A stretch of 64,000 nucleotides of DNA from positions 1 to 64,000 of the forward strand of contig CALJUX010000072.1 of NCBI GenBank assembly GCA_937978655.1, given 5' to 3'. Below are positions 34,516 through 43,772 of the stretch, piece by piece (position 1 is the first letter of the stretch; each line of letters begins with the position of its first letter). The position numbers and the translations under genes were made by a program. The notes under the pieces were generated by a model. That model was given only the letters and a program-made list of their open reading frames with translations. It was not told the DNA's origin and searched no databases. This DNA is from an uncultured Chromatiaceae bacterium. GTDB taxonomy: Bacteria > Pseudomonadota > Gammaproteobacteria > Enterobacterales > Alteromonadaceae.

Positions 34516-35412
34516 TTATTCCAGCGTTTTTAACCACATCGCCAGGTCGCGGAAATGCCCGGTTTTGGCCTGCGCTGCCGTCAGCATCGAGATATGGTCA
34601 TAATCCAGTGCATCGCCCTGCGCTTTGCCCAGCAAGCGAAATTGCGCACCGGCAAGGCCGATTTCCTGCATCAGCAGTCTGACATCCGTGGCATGCCCCA
34701 ACACCTTGTCGTTGACCGCAGCAAAAAACCAGGCCGGTGGCCACTCTAACTGCTGCGCCGCCGCGCTGTAATCAAAGCCGTCAGTTGGGTCAACAAAATG
34801 ACTGTGGTTTATCCAGTGAATGGTATCGCGTAAAAACTGCTGCGGTTCATCGTCGGCGCCAAGTTTCCACTGCTTTGCCGGCAGAAACCCACGTTTACCG
34901 GCAAGCCAGGGACACAACCTGTTCCAGACCCAGTCGACCTGCACAGTTTTTTGCCATGAGCGCACGCTAATTCGCCTTTTACTGCCAAAACTGACGATAG
35001 CCCGCACTTTACTCAGCAGCGCCGGCTGCCGCGCCAACGCCGCCAGCGCCACGACCCCACCCCAGCTGTGGCAGATCAGACTGACTTTTTGTTGATGACG
35101 TTGATAGACGTCCTCAATCAACGCCGGAATATCCTGACAAATTAATTGATGCTGGCTTTGGTCAAATCCAGTGCTGACATGCGGTTTGGACAAGCCCCGG
35201 CCGGCAAAATCGGCGCTGTACACCACAAAGCCCTGATCAGCGAGATAACAGCCAAGCCCTTTGCCGGAGCTGCTGTAAAAAATCCGGCCGTTTTCAATGG
35301 CACCATGCAGCATCAGCACCGGTGTCGCGGTTATATGATGCGGCACCAGCGCTTTGAGGTGCAGCTGATACGCGCCCTGATCAAGATAAACCGAATGCTG
35401 CTGATGCTTCAT
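34516..35412 (-). CDS. Alpha/beta-fold hydrolase downstream of serB
   Basis: 298 residues. The nucleophile elbow is CHSWGGV, the acid is likely the Asp in AVNDKVLGHA and the His in DYDHISML. LMLHGAIENGR is the oxyanion loop, and FAGRGLS follows. No signal peptide. The ATG overlaps the serB TGA (ATGA), so the two are coupled. The substrate is unknown; lysophospholipase or acyl-ester hydrolysis are the broad possibilities. Confidence 0.85.
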   Translation of the reverse strand: MKHQQHSVYLDQGAYQLHLKALVPHHITATPVLMLHGAIENGRIFYSSSGKGLGCYLADQGFVVYSADFAGRGLSKPHVSTGFDQSQHQLICQDIPALIEDVYQRHQQKVSLICHSWGGVVALAALARQPALLSKVRAIVSFGSKRRISVRSWQKTVQVDWVWNRLCPWLAGKRGFLPAKQWKLGADDEPQQFLRDTIHWINHSHFVDPTDGFDYSAAAQQLEWPPAWFFAAVNDKVLGHATDVRLLMQEIGLAGAQFRLLGKAQGDALDYDHISMLTAAQAKTGHFRDLAMWLKTLE

Positions 35413-36431
35413 GCAGTACAGTCGAATAAATACAACAACTGCAATAAAGAGCCCTGCCGGATGGCATATTGCGCTTGCGCCTGCACTAAGGGCTTGGCAT
35501 GAAAGGCCACGCCAAGCGCCGCCACCGCCAGCATCGGCAAATCATTGGCGCCATCGCCGATAGCAACCGTCTGGCTGTGCGCAATATCGCGCGCACCAGC
35601 AAGCTGCTGTACGACTTGTGCTTTGACCTGCGCATCAACAATATCCCCCAGCACCTGACCGGTCAGTTTGCCGTCTTTAATCTCCAGCACGTTGGCAAAA
35701 GTCGCCGTGAGACCCAGTCGCTGCTGCAGCGCCTCAGTAAAATAAGTAAAACCGCCAGAGGCTATCGCCACCGTCCATCCGTGTTGCTGCAACGTTGCCA
35801 CCAACGCTTCAAGCCCCGGCATCAGCGGTAAGCGCTCCAGCACAGTCGACAGCACCTGCTCAGGCGCATCTTTTAACGTCGCCACGCGCTGGCGCAGGCT
35901 TTGGGCAAAATCCAGCTCGCCGCGCATTGCGGCTGCAGTGACAGCCGCAACTTCTGGCCCAACGCCGGCTAACAGCGCAATTTCATCAATACATTCAATC
36001 TGAATGGCGGTGCTGTCCATATCCATCACCAGCACGCCTGGTGTTGTCAGTTTTGGCTGTGACGTCTGATAGTTCAGCTCAAGCGCAAGTGCCACGGCCT
36101 GTGCGCGCAATTGACTGACGGTTTCAGCCTGCAGCGATGATTGCAGCCGCAGTTCCAGTGCCGGCGTTAAATCCGCATGCGGCTGATACGACAAAGCCAA
36201 TACCGGCTGAGCCACTGTTTGCAACAGCTGGCGCAGTGTGGCCAGCGTCAGCAAGTCTCTGTGCTGCGCCCAAATCCGGATCACTGCCGCAGCAGGCACC
36301 GCGGCAGGTGCAGGGCTCAGTTGTAAACCGTCGGCAGCATCCTGCAAAAACACATATGGATGCTGTTGAAATAACTCAGAAAAAAAAGGTTCCGGCACAG
36401 AATGTGTAACTTCAGACAACGATCGACTCAC
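35409..36431 (-). CDS. serB: Phosphoserine phosphatase
   Basis: 340 residues. Last step of serine synthesis. HAD motif I is DMDSTAIQIE (Asp137 nucleophile, Asp139), motif II is IASGGF, and motif IV is GDGANDLPML. The N-terminal 130 residues form the extra regulatory region seen in gammaproteobacterial SerB. The start is GTG at 36429-36431 with AGGT upstream. Divergent from ytjB, as in E. coli serB/ytjB. Confidence 0.96.
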   Translation of the reverse strand: MSRSLSEVTHSVPEPFFSELFQQHPYVFLQDAADGLQLSPAPAAVPAAAVIRIWAQHRDLLTLATLRQLLQTVAQPVLALSYQPHADLTPALELRLQSSLQAETVSQLRAQAVALALELNYQTSQPKLTTPGVLVMDMDSTAIQIECIDEIALLAGVGPEVAAVTAAAMRGELDFAQSLRQRVATLKDAPEQVLSTVLERLPLMPGLEALVATLQQHGWTVAIASGGFTYFTEALQQRLGLTATFANVLEIKDGKLTGQVLGDIVDAQVKAQVVQQLAGARDIAHSQTVAIGDGANDLPMLAVAALGVAFHAKPLVQAQAQYAIRQGSLLQLLYLFDCTA

Positions 36432-36510
36432 GGGCGTACCTGTACTTTAAGTGGGCTGCGTGGCATTCTACCGGCATTTTTCCGGCCTTGTCAGCGGATC
36501 ATCAGGTCAA

Positions 36511-37170
36511 ATGTCAGTAAAAAAGCCAAAAAAATCAGCGAAAATCTGGCGCAGTGTGCAATTTGTGCTGGCGATTAGCGGATTTGTCCTGTTGCTGCAC
36601 TGGTGGCAACAAAGCAATAAACATGGTGAGCAGCTGTTTGCCGAACAAAGCGCGGTGCTGATGCGCGAAACATTAAAAGCCCTGGCACAAACCTGCGCTT
36701 ATCTGATTGAAAACGACCAGCTTGAAGGCCTCAAAGCGCTGACTCAACAAATGGCATCCAATCCGTATCTACACGACGTGGTGGTGTATGATGCCAACGG
36801 CGTGCGCCTCAGTGAATCTGCCGGCAGTGAACCGGCACGGCTGTTATATGCGCCACAAACCCCGGACCATTTATTGCCAATGGTGCAGGAAATTTATCAG
36901 GGCAATCAGCTGCTGGGTTATATCAAAATCAGCTTAAAGCAACACAGCAGCTTCGATGCGGTAAGTTCCAGCTGGCATCAGCTGATGGAACAAGTGTTGT
37001 GGATGCTGGCATTTACCGTATTACTGGCGCTGATGCTGCGTGGTTCGTTGCAGGCGCTGTCGCACAAACTGGCATCGAACAAAGCCTTACACCATGCCGC
37101 GATGGATAGCCCGGAACATCAGACACACCAAACCCCACCCCAAACTTCAACATCAGACCACCAGCCGTAA
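36511..37170 (+). CDS. ytjB: SMP-family membrane protein YtjB
   Basis: 219 residues. One membrane helix near the N-terminus (FVLAISGFVLLLHWW, about 18-32), a periplasmic domain with AYLIENDQLEGLKALTQQM and DVVVYDANGVRLS, then a second helix (about 165-185, VLWMLAFTVLLALML) and a Ser/Thr/His/Pro-rich tail. The family is SMP_2, known as Smp or YtjB next to serB in enterobacteria; its role is not defined. The ATG at 36511 is chosen for its AGG site. Its last 18 bases overlap the convergent TatD gene. Confidence 0.87.
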   Translation: MSVKKPKKSAKIWRSVQFVLAISGFVLLLHWWQQSNKHGEQLFAEQSAVLMRETLKALAQTCAYLIENDQLEGLKALTQQMASNPYLHDVVVYDANGVRLSESAGSEPARLLYAPQTPDHLLPMVQEIYQGNQLLGYIKISLKQHSSFDAVSSSWHQLMEQVLWMLAFTVLLALMLRGSLQALSHKLASNKALHHAAMDSPEHQTHQTPPQTSTSDHQP

Positions 37171-37974
37171 AGCGCTGAGGCTGTTCTGCCACAGCGCCTC
37201 AGCCAGCACATCGGGCGATTCTGGCCGCAGCGCACAAAGCTGCTGAAATACCAACGCCAGCTGCGCCGGGGTATTGACCTGGCCCTGAAAACCAGACAGC
37301 GGCATCGCCGGCGCATCGGTTTCCAGCACCAGCGCCGACAATGGCAGCTTTTTCACCGTGTCGCGGGTTTTCTGCGCCCGTTCATAGCTGATAGTGCCAC
37401 CAATGCCGAGTTTAAACCCAAGGTCTAAAAACGCCTGCGCCTGCGCTTTGCTGCCAGAAAACGCATGCAAAATGCCACCCTGGCTAAATTGCTGGCGTTT
37501 TAATTCAGCCAAAAGCGCCGGCTGGGATTTACGGTGATGCAGCACCACAGGTTTACGCGCCTGCGCCGCCAGCGCAAGCTGCCGGCTAAACAGTTGTTGC
37601 TGCCATTGATGTCGCTGCTGCGTGGCCGCTTCATCTTCGCCACTCTTTGCCAGAGCAAAATCCAGCCCAATTTCTCCCACGGCGCAGACGTTGGGTTCGG
37701 TTTGCAGCAGGCAGGCTAATTCCGCAAGCTGTTGCTCGGTCGCACTTTCTGCCCACCAGGGATGAATACCGAGCGCTACATCGACCGTCAGCACTGCGGT
37801 TTGTTGTTGCAACTGCAATACACCGCGCCAGCGCGCGGCTTCAACCGCTGGCACTATGATCCGCCGGACACCAGCCGTCACGGCAGCGTTGAGATAAGCC
37901 GGTAAGTCTGCCGCCAGCTCAGGTAAATCCAGATGACAGTGGGTATCAAATAAAACAGGCGCAGATAATGGCAT
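37153..37974 (-). CDS. yjjV: TatD-family metal-dependent hydrolase (YjjV)
   Basis: 273 residues. Metal ligands: HCHLD at the start (FDTHCHLDL), GEIGLDF, HHRK in the middle, HAFSGS and ETDAP. This is the TatD DNase fold, closest in gene context to E. coli YjjV. Members cut DNA 3'-5' or act as deoxyribonucleases. It overlaps ytjB by 18 bases at its 3' end. Confidence 0.9.
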   Translation of the reverse strand: MPLSAPVLFDTHCHLDLPELAADLPAYLNAAVTAGVRRIIVPAVEAARWRGVLQLQQQTAVLTVDVALGIHPWWAESATEQQLAELACLLQTEPNVCAVGEIGLDFALAKSGEDEAATQQRHQWQQQLFSRQLALAAQARKPVVLHHRKSQPALLAELKRQQFSQGGILHAFSGSKAQAQAFLDLGFKLGIGGTISYERAQKTRDTVKKLPLSALVLETDAPAMPLSGFQGQVNTPAQLALVFQQLCALRPESPDVLAEALWQNSLSALRLVV

Positions 37975-38040
37975 TACGGCTCTTCAACAAGCGGTTATAG
38001 GTCGCATTGCAGCAGAACCAGTCGCCTGAGGCAAGGTGCA

Positions 38041-38068
38041 AAAAGAAAACCCGGCAGTTGCCGGGTTT
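38041..38068 (-). terminator. Terminator of the M28 peptidase gene
   Basis: A stem of 9 bp, AAACCCGGC (38047-38055) with its complement (38060-38068), loop AGTT. On the minus strand TTTTCTTTTT follows. Confidence 0.88.
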
Positions 38069-38078
38069 ATCATCATAG

Positions 38079-39773
38079 TCAGAGCTGACCGCTTGCCAGC
38101 GTGCTCTTCGCCTCCAGTTCGGACTTACGCCGCTCTTTCTGGCTTTCCAAATCCTGCCGTTGCTGCTGCACCGCTGACGCCGGTGTTGGCATCGGTTTAC
38201 GCGGCAGCTTTTTGTCGGCCATCGCTGCTTCATACAGGAAACCGGTCATGATCACCGACGCCTGCTTCAGGTCATCTTCAATCACATGGTCAATCGAATC
38301 AATGTGGGTGTGATGCAGCCGCGTGCTGTAATCGAGCGGGTCCTGAATAAACTGGAAGCCCGGCAGCCCGACGTCATCAAAAGATTCATGGTCAGTACCG
38401 CCGGTCGAACGCGGTGATACGGTGCCATTACTTAAATCCATGTACGGACCAAACCAGTCGGTAAATATTGGTTTCACCGCGACGTTGCCTTCGGTGTAGA
38501 TGCCGCGGAACTGGCCACTGCCGTTATCCATATTGAAGTAAACCGACAGTTTGTCGTAGCCGGCTTTGGGCGAAATCGGCCAGCCTGGGCTTGACCACAA
38601 ATAACGCGGCAGTGCTTTTTCCGCCGGATCAGTTGGTGCCGGGCGACTGGCCAGGAAGTCGTTCACATAAGCCCGGGAGCCATACAGACCCTGCTCTTCA
38701 CCAGACCACAGTGCAATACGGATAGTGCGTTTTGGCTTTATGTTCAGTTTGGACAGGATGCGTACCGCTTCCATCGCCACAGCCACGCCAGCACCGTTAT
38801 CGACCGCACCGTCACTGGCATGCCAGGAATCCAGATGCGCACCGACCATCACCACTTCGCCGTTTTTATCGGTACCCGGAATTTCAGCAATAGTGTTGTA
38901 GGCGTTTTTGTCGTCATCATGGAACTGCGCTTTGATATCCAGCGTCAGCTGTGGCTGCTCTTTGCGGTCCAGCATCCGTAACAACTGGCCATAGTCTTCC
39001 TGCTCGATAATGATCGCCGGCACGCCAAAGGTTTCGCCAATTTTGTGCGATTTACCAAACACCCGCACCAGACCGCCCTGACGGCTGGAGCGGTAAATCA
39101 CGCCGGCGGCCTGCTCTTTAACTAAAAAGGCACTGAGCGCTTTGTTAAATTGATACGCCTGTTTGCGGCTGGCGCGCAGCGCTTTGGTCATGGCCGATTC
39201 GTAACTTGGACGTGCACCGGCTTCACTGTCTTTAAGTTTGTTCAGCTTGTCGCTGCCAAGACGTTCAAAAATGATGGTATTTGGCGGCTCAATTTTCAGA
39301 TCTTCGCCCATCATCAGATATTTACCACGTAACTTGCCGGCATATTGCGCCAGCTCCGCTTCGGTATTGACGTCAAACATCATCACTTCGCCAGCCACAG
39401 GCCCGTTGGTGCCTGGCGTCCAGGCCACCGGAATACCGTGCAAAGACACTGTGCGTGGCGCGGTCAGTGCGATGCTGGAGGCGGAAGAACTCCAGCCGCG
39501 GCCAAATTCAAAGGCGTGTAATTGCGCATTTTTCAGACCCCAGCTTTGCAGCTGCTGTTTAGTCCAGTGGTTGGCGGCCGTCATTTGTGGCGACGCCGTC
39601 AGGCGCGGGCCGATATTGTCGGTCAGATATTCCAGCGTGTGCAGCACTTCACTTTGATACAGGCCTTCGTGACGGATTTTGTTGGCCACATCCAAATCGG
39701 CAGCCAACACCTGTGATACCGCCAATGCCAATACTGGCACGGCGGCTTTATTGAGCATTCGTTGCATAACCAT
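38079..39773 (-). CDS. Exported M28-family zinc aminopeptidase
   Basis: 564 residues. Signal peptide (NKAAVPVLALAVSQVLA) then an M28 peptidase with an inserted PA-type region (about 150-320). Zinc ligands: His in GAHLDSWH, Asp in GAVDNGAG, Glu-Glu in SGEEQG, Asp in FNMDNGSG and His in HTHIDSIDH. Such enzymes release N-terminal residues from exported peptides, matching the amino-acid-scavenging lifestyle. The C-terminal 40 residues are Lys/Arg/Gln-rich. ATG at 39773; another ATG two codons on at 39767 is also plausible. Confidence 0.93.
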   Translation of the reverse strand: MVMQRMLNKAAVPVLALAVSQVLAADLDVANKIRHEGLYQSEVLHTLEYLTDNIGPRLTASPQMTAANHWTKQQLQSWGLKNAQLHAFEFGRGWSSSASSIALTAPRTVSLHGIPVAWTPGTNGPVAGEVMMFDVNTEAELAQYAGKLRGKYLMMGEDLKIEPPNTIIFERLGSDKLNKLKDSEAGARPSYESAMTKALRASRKQAYQFNKALSAFLVKEQAAGVIYRSSRQGGLVRVFGKSHKIGETFGVPAIIIEQEDYGQLLRMLDRKEQPQLTLDIKAQFHDDDKNAYNTIAEIPGTDKNGEVVMVGAHLDSWHASDGAVDNGAGVAVAMEAVRILSKLNIKPKRTIRIALWSGEEQGLYGSRAYVNDFLASRPAPTDPAEKALPRYLWSSPGWPISPKAGYDKLSVYFNMDNGSGQFRGIYTEGNVAVKPIFTDWFGPYMDLSNGTVSPRSTGGTDHESFDDVGLPGFQFIQDPLDYSTRLHHTHIDSIDHVIEDDLKQASVIMTGFLYEAAMADKKLPRKPMPTPASAVQQQRQDLESQKERRKSELEAKSTLASGQL

Positions 39774-39802
39774 GTTCCCGCTTGTTTTTTGTCGCTTTTA
39801 TG

Positions 39803-39820
39803 CCTTGTGTGACCACAAGG
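39803..39820. repeat. Perfect short palindrome upstream of the M28 gene
   Basis: CCTTGTG-TGAC-CACAAGG, a 7-bp dyad with a 4-base centre, 30 bases before the M28 start. There is no T tract, so an operator is likelier than a terminator. Rest of the 187-base gap shows nothing else clear. Confidence 0.6.
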
Positions 39821-39960
39821 TGTTCCATTTATCTGCGCCTTTACCAAGACAGGAACAGACAAAGCTCAGACTCAGCCAGCAAGACCGGCAAGGCAACGGC
39901 TTTGCGCTCAACACAGTATTTACAACGATAATCAGCCGCCAGCTTTGCGCTGACCGAACA

Positions 39961-41082
39961 TCAATCCAGCCTTTTGCGAAATTGCAGCGTCGCGAGGGTC
40001 ATGCCCACCACAATAAACGCCGCTAACACCATGATATCGTTCAACAGTGCAGTCCAGTGTGCATCACGCAGCACAACGGCCCGCACCAGCCGCACATAGT
40101 GGGTGGCCGGTATTAATTCGGCGATGTATTGCGCCGGTTTTGGCATCGCGACATAAGGGAACATAAAACCGGATAACAAAATAGACGGCAGCAGGATAAA
40201 CACCGTCAGTTGCATCGCCTGCAGCTGGGTTTGTGCTTTGGTTGAAATCAATAATCCCAGTGTCAGACTGGCCAGAATAAATAACAAAGTCACCAGCCAT
40301 AAAGACAACCACTGCTCAGGCAACGGCACCGCAAAGAGGCCATGACCCAGCCCCAGAATGATCGCGACCTGTAATAAACCAATAGCGATATAAGGCAGAA
40401 TTTTCCCCAGCATCAGCTCGAGCGGCCGAATAGGCGTATTGATTAAAAACTCCATATTGCCCTGCTCACGCTCGCGCACAATGGCGGCCGAGGTAAACAG
40501 GATCATCGTCATGGTCAGGATCACGGCAATTAAGCCCGGCACTATATTGACGGCAGTACGCCGCTCCGGGTTATAAAAATTCACCACCTCAAATAATGCA
40601 CTTGGCGGCAGCGCCGCTTCGCGATGGGTGGGCGAAAGCTGCGGCAGCGGCATCTGCCTCAGTGCATTCACCGCATTGCCCAGCATCGGATCTGAGCCGT
40701 CGGTGATCCACTGCGCAATAGCTCTGCCACCGCCGCGCCTGCGTTCGTCCAGCCTGCGATTAAAGTCGGTCGGGATCACTAAAATCGCATTCACTTGCCC
40801 AGCCGTCAGCGCCGCTTTGGCTTTGCTGATATCGGTAAAACCAGGCACAAACCGTATCGCTTGTGATGCCTCTACATCGGCGACGAACTGCCGGGCGGCA
40901 CTGCCGCCGCTGTGGTCGACCAGCGCCGCCGGCACATGGCGCACGTCAGTGTTGATGGCATAACCAAATAACATCAGTTGCACCAGCGGGATCATCACTA
41001 TCATGGCAAAAGTGATACGATCGCGCGCTAACTGCCAAATCTCTTTACGAAAAATTGCGTGAATGCGAGACAGACTCAGCAT
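39961..41082 (-). CDS. ABC-2 type efflux permease
   Basis: 373 residues. One N-terminal membrane helix, a large periplasmic loop (about 50-170), then five helices (from about 185). This is the YbhR/YhhJ type of ABC-2 exporter with a periplasmic loop. The ATG at 41080-41082 has GGAG 7 bases before it, and overlaps the ATPase gene end by 38 bases. Last gene of the tetR-hlyD-ABC operon. The heterodimeric partner seen in E. coli (ybhS) is absent, so the exporter would be a homodimer or use a distant partner. Confidence 0.9.
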   Translation of the reverse strand: MLSLSRIHAIFRKEIWQLARDRITFAMIVMIPLVQLMLFGYAINTDVRHVPAALVDHSGGSAARQFVADVEASQAIRFVPGFTDISKAKAALTAGQVNAILVIPTDFNRRLDERRRGGGRAIAQWITDGSDPMLGNAVNALRQMPLPQLSPTHREAALPPSALFEVVNFYNPERRTAVNIVPGLIAVILTMTMILFTSAAIVREREQGNMEFLINTPIRPLELMLGKILPYIAIGLLQVAIILGLGHGLFAVPLPEQWLSLWLVTLLFILASLTLGLLISTKAQTQLQAMQLTVFILLPSILLSGFMFPYVAMPKPAQYIAELIPATHYVRLVRAVVLRDAHWTALLNDIMVLAAFIVVGMTLATLQFRKRLD

Positions 41083-41989
41083 AAGCAGCTCCGGTATTGG
41101 CAACGAAGACATCTTCGAGCGAAGGGCGAACCGGCTCAATCAAATAAGCAGGCCCAAGTTGCTGTTGTAAAACTGGTAAGTCCCAGCTGGCAGATTTGTA
41201 TACCAACAGCCGCAAACGTTGACCAATCTGCGCCGCCGACATGATTTGCGGCCAGCCCAGCACCTGGCGGCGTAACTGCCGTAGCTCAGGCCCGCTGACT
41301 TCATACACATCGGCCGGCATCTGCGCCATTAAATCGGCCGGGCTGCCGTCGGCGCGTTTTTCACCCCGCTCCAAAATCGCCAGGCGGTGGCAACGCTCGG
41401 CTTCGTCCATGTAATGGGTCGAGACCAAAATCGTCGTGCCGGCGTCACTTAAATCAAATAACCGCTCCCAGAATTCGCGGCGGTTCTCCGGGTCGACCGC
41501 TGAAGTCGGCTCATCAAGAAATAACAACGCCGGCTGGTGCATCGTTGCTGCAGCCAGCGCCAGCCGCTGTTTCTGACCACCACTTAAACTGCCGGCCCGC
41601 ACCTGCGTTTTATCTTCCAGCTGATATAAATCTAACAGTTGCCGGATGCGTAGCGGCCGCTCGCGCCGCGGTAACTGATAAATGCCGGCGACAAACTCTA
41701 AGTTTTCCAGCACTGTTAAATTGTCGTACAGCGAAAACTTCTGCGTCATATAACCAATGCGCTGGCGTAATAAATCGGCCTGACGCGGCAGTTCCAATCC
41801 CAACACTTGAATAGTGCCGCTGCTTGGCGTTAATAACCCGGTCAACATGCGGATGGACGTGGATTTGCCACAGCCATTGGGCCCAAGAAAACCATAAATA
41901 CAACCGGCCGGGATTTGTAAATCCAGCTGATTCACTGCCAGATAATCGCCAAAACGCCGGCTCATGCCCTGTACATCAATGGCCAGCAT
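41045..41989 (-). CDS. ABC exporter ATP-binding protein
   Basis: 314 residues. Walker A GPNGCGKSTS, the signature LSGGQKQRL, and Walker B ALLFLDEPTSAVD are intact, with the His switch in VSTHYMDEAE. It powers the adjacent ABC-2 permease, in the YbhF-like drug-export class. Only one ATPase domain, unlike the double-domain YbhF. The ATG at 41987-41989 is chosen because GGAG is 8 bases upstream; a GTG three codons earlier is too near the site. It overlaps hlyD by 14 bases. Confidence 0.93.
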   Translation of the reverse strand: MLAIDVQGMSRRFGDYLAVNQLDLQIPAGCIYGFLGPNGCGKSTSIRMLTGLLTPSSGTIQVLGLELPRQADLLRQRIGYMTQKFSLYDNLTVLENLEFVAGIYQLPRRERPLRIRQLLDLYQLEDKTQVRAGSLSGGQKQRLALAAATMHQPALLFLDEPTSAVDPENRREFWERLFDLSDAGTTILVSTHYMDEAERCHRLAILERGEKRADGSPADLMAQMPADVYEVSGPELRQLRRQVLGWPQIMSAAQIGQRLRLLVYKSASWDLPVLQQQLGPAYLIEPVRPSLEDVFVANTGAAYAESVSHSRNFS

Positions 41990-42941
41990 TGTTTGCACTC
42001 CGTTGTGACAGTGGCAATTGCAGCGGCAAACCGGTCGGCAGTGTCACAGCGGCACTGAGGCTAATTTCAGTGACATACATCAGCTGGGCCCGCTCGGCCT
42101 GATGCAGCGCAAAATAAGGCGTGAAACTGGCCTCAGTCGCAATTTTGCGCACAGTGCCGGCGAAAGATGCGGTCTGACCGTCGACATGCAGTTGCACCTG
42201 CTGGCCGGGTTTGAACTGCGCCAGCGCCGTTTCCGGTAAATACACTCTGGCATAAGGCGCGCTGTCGGCGGCGATGACCGCGAGCACCGCGCCTTGTGGT
42301 ACCCGTTCACCAATATGGTACGGCAGGTCTTCCAGCACCCCGTCGCGACTGGCCAGCAGCGTTAAATCCGCCAGCAGCTTCAGTTCAACATTCAGCGATT
42401 GCTGCGCACTTTGCAGCGCATAGCGCGCCTGACTGACTTGCTCGGGCCGGCTGCCGGCCTGCAGTTCCTGTAACTGCTGCGCCGCATCGGCATATTGGGC
42501 CTGGGCCAGCTGACTGCTCAGTTCTGCCGCATCCAGCTCAGCTTGTGCGACCAGTTTCTGGGCTCGCAGCTGCCTGGCTCTTTGGCGCTGACGTTCACTG
42601 TCAGCGCGTTTGAGCTGTGCCTGTGCCAGCCGCGCCGCTGCGGCCGCAATTTGTTCAGCTCTGCTCCCCTGCAGCAGTAAGTCCAATGCGGCCTGCGCCC
42701 GCTGCACTTCAGCATTGGCTTTATCGACTTTTAGTTGCTGTAACTTCGGGTCCAATTGCAACAACACCTGACCGGCTTTGATGGTGCTCCCTTCCTGCGC
42801 TGCTTGCGTCAGGATCAATTCCGTCGCCGGCGCAGTCAGCAGCACCCGCTCCCGCTCCAGCGTGCCAAAAGCCGACGGTGGTTCTTGTGGCTGGCAAGCG
42901 ATCACCGCCGCACAAAGACTCAATAACACCAGGTTACGCAT
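41976..42941 (-). CDS. HlyD-family membrane-fusion lipoprotein
   Basis: 321 residues. A signal peptide with lipobox-like VIACQ predicts a lipoprotein. The periplasmic adaptor has a biotinyl-lipoyl-like half (EGSTIKAGQVLLQLDP), a long helical hairpin (about 70-180, many Ala/Gln/Arg) and the second half (DGVLEDLPYHIGERVPQGAVLAVI in part). It links the inner-membrane ABC exporter to an outer-membrane channel. The ATG at 42941 has GGGAG 7 bases upstream and overlaps tetR by 8 bases. TolC is not adjacent. Confidence 0.9.
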   Translation of the reverse strand: MRNLVLLSLCAAVIACQPQEPPSAFGTLERERVLLTAPATELILTQAAQEGSTIKAGQVLLQLDPKLQQLKVDKANAEVQRAQAALDLLLQGSRAEQIAAAAARLAQAQLKRADSERQRQRARQLRAQKLVAQAELDAAELSSQLAQAQYADAAQQLQELQAGSRPEQVSQARYALQSAQQSLNVELKLLADLTLLASRDGVLEDLPYHIGERVPQGAVLAVIAADSAPYARVYLPETALAQFKPGQQVQLHVDGQTASFAGTVRKIATEASFTPYFALHQAERAQLMYVTEISLSAAVTLPTGLPLQLPLSQRSANNAGH

Positions 42942-43590
42942 GGCTGTCTCCCATCGGGGCGGTTTGTAACAACCCATGACGCAGCACATGCTGTTGATGC
43001 ACCGCCAGTTGCTGCAGGAATTCCGGCGTAAGCTCAAGCCCAAGCGCCTGTTTCATAAAAGGCGGAATGACAAAAGGGAAAATCGCCAGGCTAAAACAGC
43101 TCAGCAAGGCATTAAACGGCAACAACCCTGGTTGTAGCTGGCCGGGAGCGGTCAGTACTTGCGCCAGGCTGCTGAGCATCTGCTGGACAAAACCGGCAAA
43201 TACCCGGCTGACAATCTGATATTCGGCCGAATCCACATTATGCAGCGCACGGAAAATTAAGGTTGGTAACAGCGGATGCGGCGCCATCACCGCATAATAA
43301 GCGGCAACTATCGCCGCCGGGTCGCGCAGCTCAGCCAGTCGTGCCTGCTGCTGGGCCAGTTGCAACAGTGGCGCGATGGTTTCGCCCAGCATCGTCTCAA
43401 ACAAGCCGGCTTTGTCGACAAAATAATAGCGGATCATGCCGGCATTGACGCCGGCGGCCTGCGCAATCATTCGCGTGGTGACCCGCTCATAGCCCAATTC
43501 GGAAAATAACAGCCGGGCCTGCACCAGCAGATTGTGCCGGGTGTTGTGCTCCTGCGTCGCAGCGGCCGGCCGTCCGGCTTTGATATTCAT
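42934..43590 (-). CDS. TetR-family repressor of the efflux operon
   Basis: 218 residues. N-terminal helix-turn-helix ARLLFSELGYERVTTRMIAQAAGVNAGMIRYYF (quoted in part), with the recognition helix in AGVNAGMIRYYF, then a ligand-binding domain of the CecR/YbiH class (DUF1956-like). The first gene of the operon tetR-hlyD-ATPase-permease, the same order as E. coli cecR-ybhGFSR. The ATG at 43588-43590 is chosen with GGAG 9 bases upstream. A long inverted repeat spans the start codon. Confidence 0.92.
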   Translation of the reverse strand: MNIKAGRPAAATQEHNTRHNLLVQARLLFSELGYERVTTRMIAQAAGVNAGMIRYYFVDKAGLFETMLGETIAPLLQLAQQQARLAELRDPAAIVAAYYAVMAPHPLLPTLIFRALHNVDSAEYQIVSRVFAGFVQQMLSSLAQVLTAPGQLQPGLLPFNALLSCFSLAIFPFVIPPFMKQALGLELTPEFLQQLAVHQQHVLRHGLLQTAPMGDSHA

Positions 43591-43624
43591 CAGCAAGTCT
43601 CCAAATTATCCAGCTGATGAATAT
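43583..43624. repeat. 12-bp inverted repeat across the tetR start
   Basis: ATATTCATCAGC (43583-43594) and GCTGATGAATAT (43613-43624) are exact complements separated by 18 bases. In the minus-strand mRNA the downstream arm contains the ATG of tetR, and the loop contains the GGAG ribosome site. It could be a TetR operator or a translation-controlling hairpin, or both. Confidence 0.75.
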
Positions 43625-43669
43625 GCTAGTCCCTGGCAAAAATTTAAGCGATGAGATTAATTCTCCGCC

Positions 43670-43703
43670 AGGCCTGGTTTTGGATAAGGCCTGGTTTTGG
43701 ATA
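43670..43703. repeat. Tandem duplication of a 17-base unit
   Basis: Two perfect consecutive copies of AGGCCTGGTTTTGGATA (43670-43686 and 43687-43703), in the short gap between the tetR operon and the GNAT gene. Probably a recent replication-slippage duplication. Confidence 0.85.
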
Positions 43704-43772
43704 GCGGCCTGCGCTGGCAACTGCCGGCTTTGGCGCCGCGCAGCAGCCATGGCAATACCGGCCAAAAGCCAG

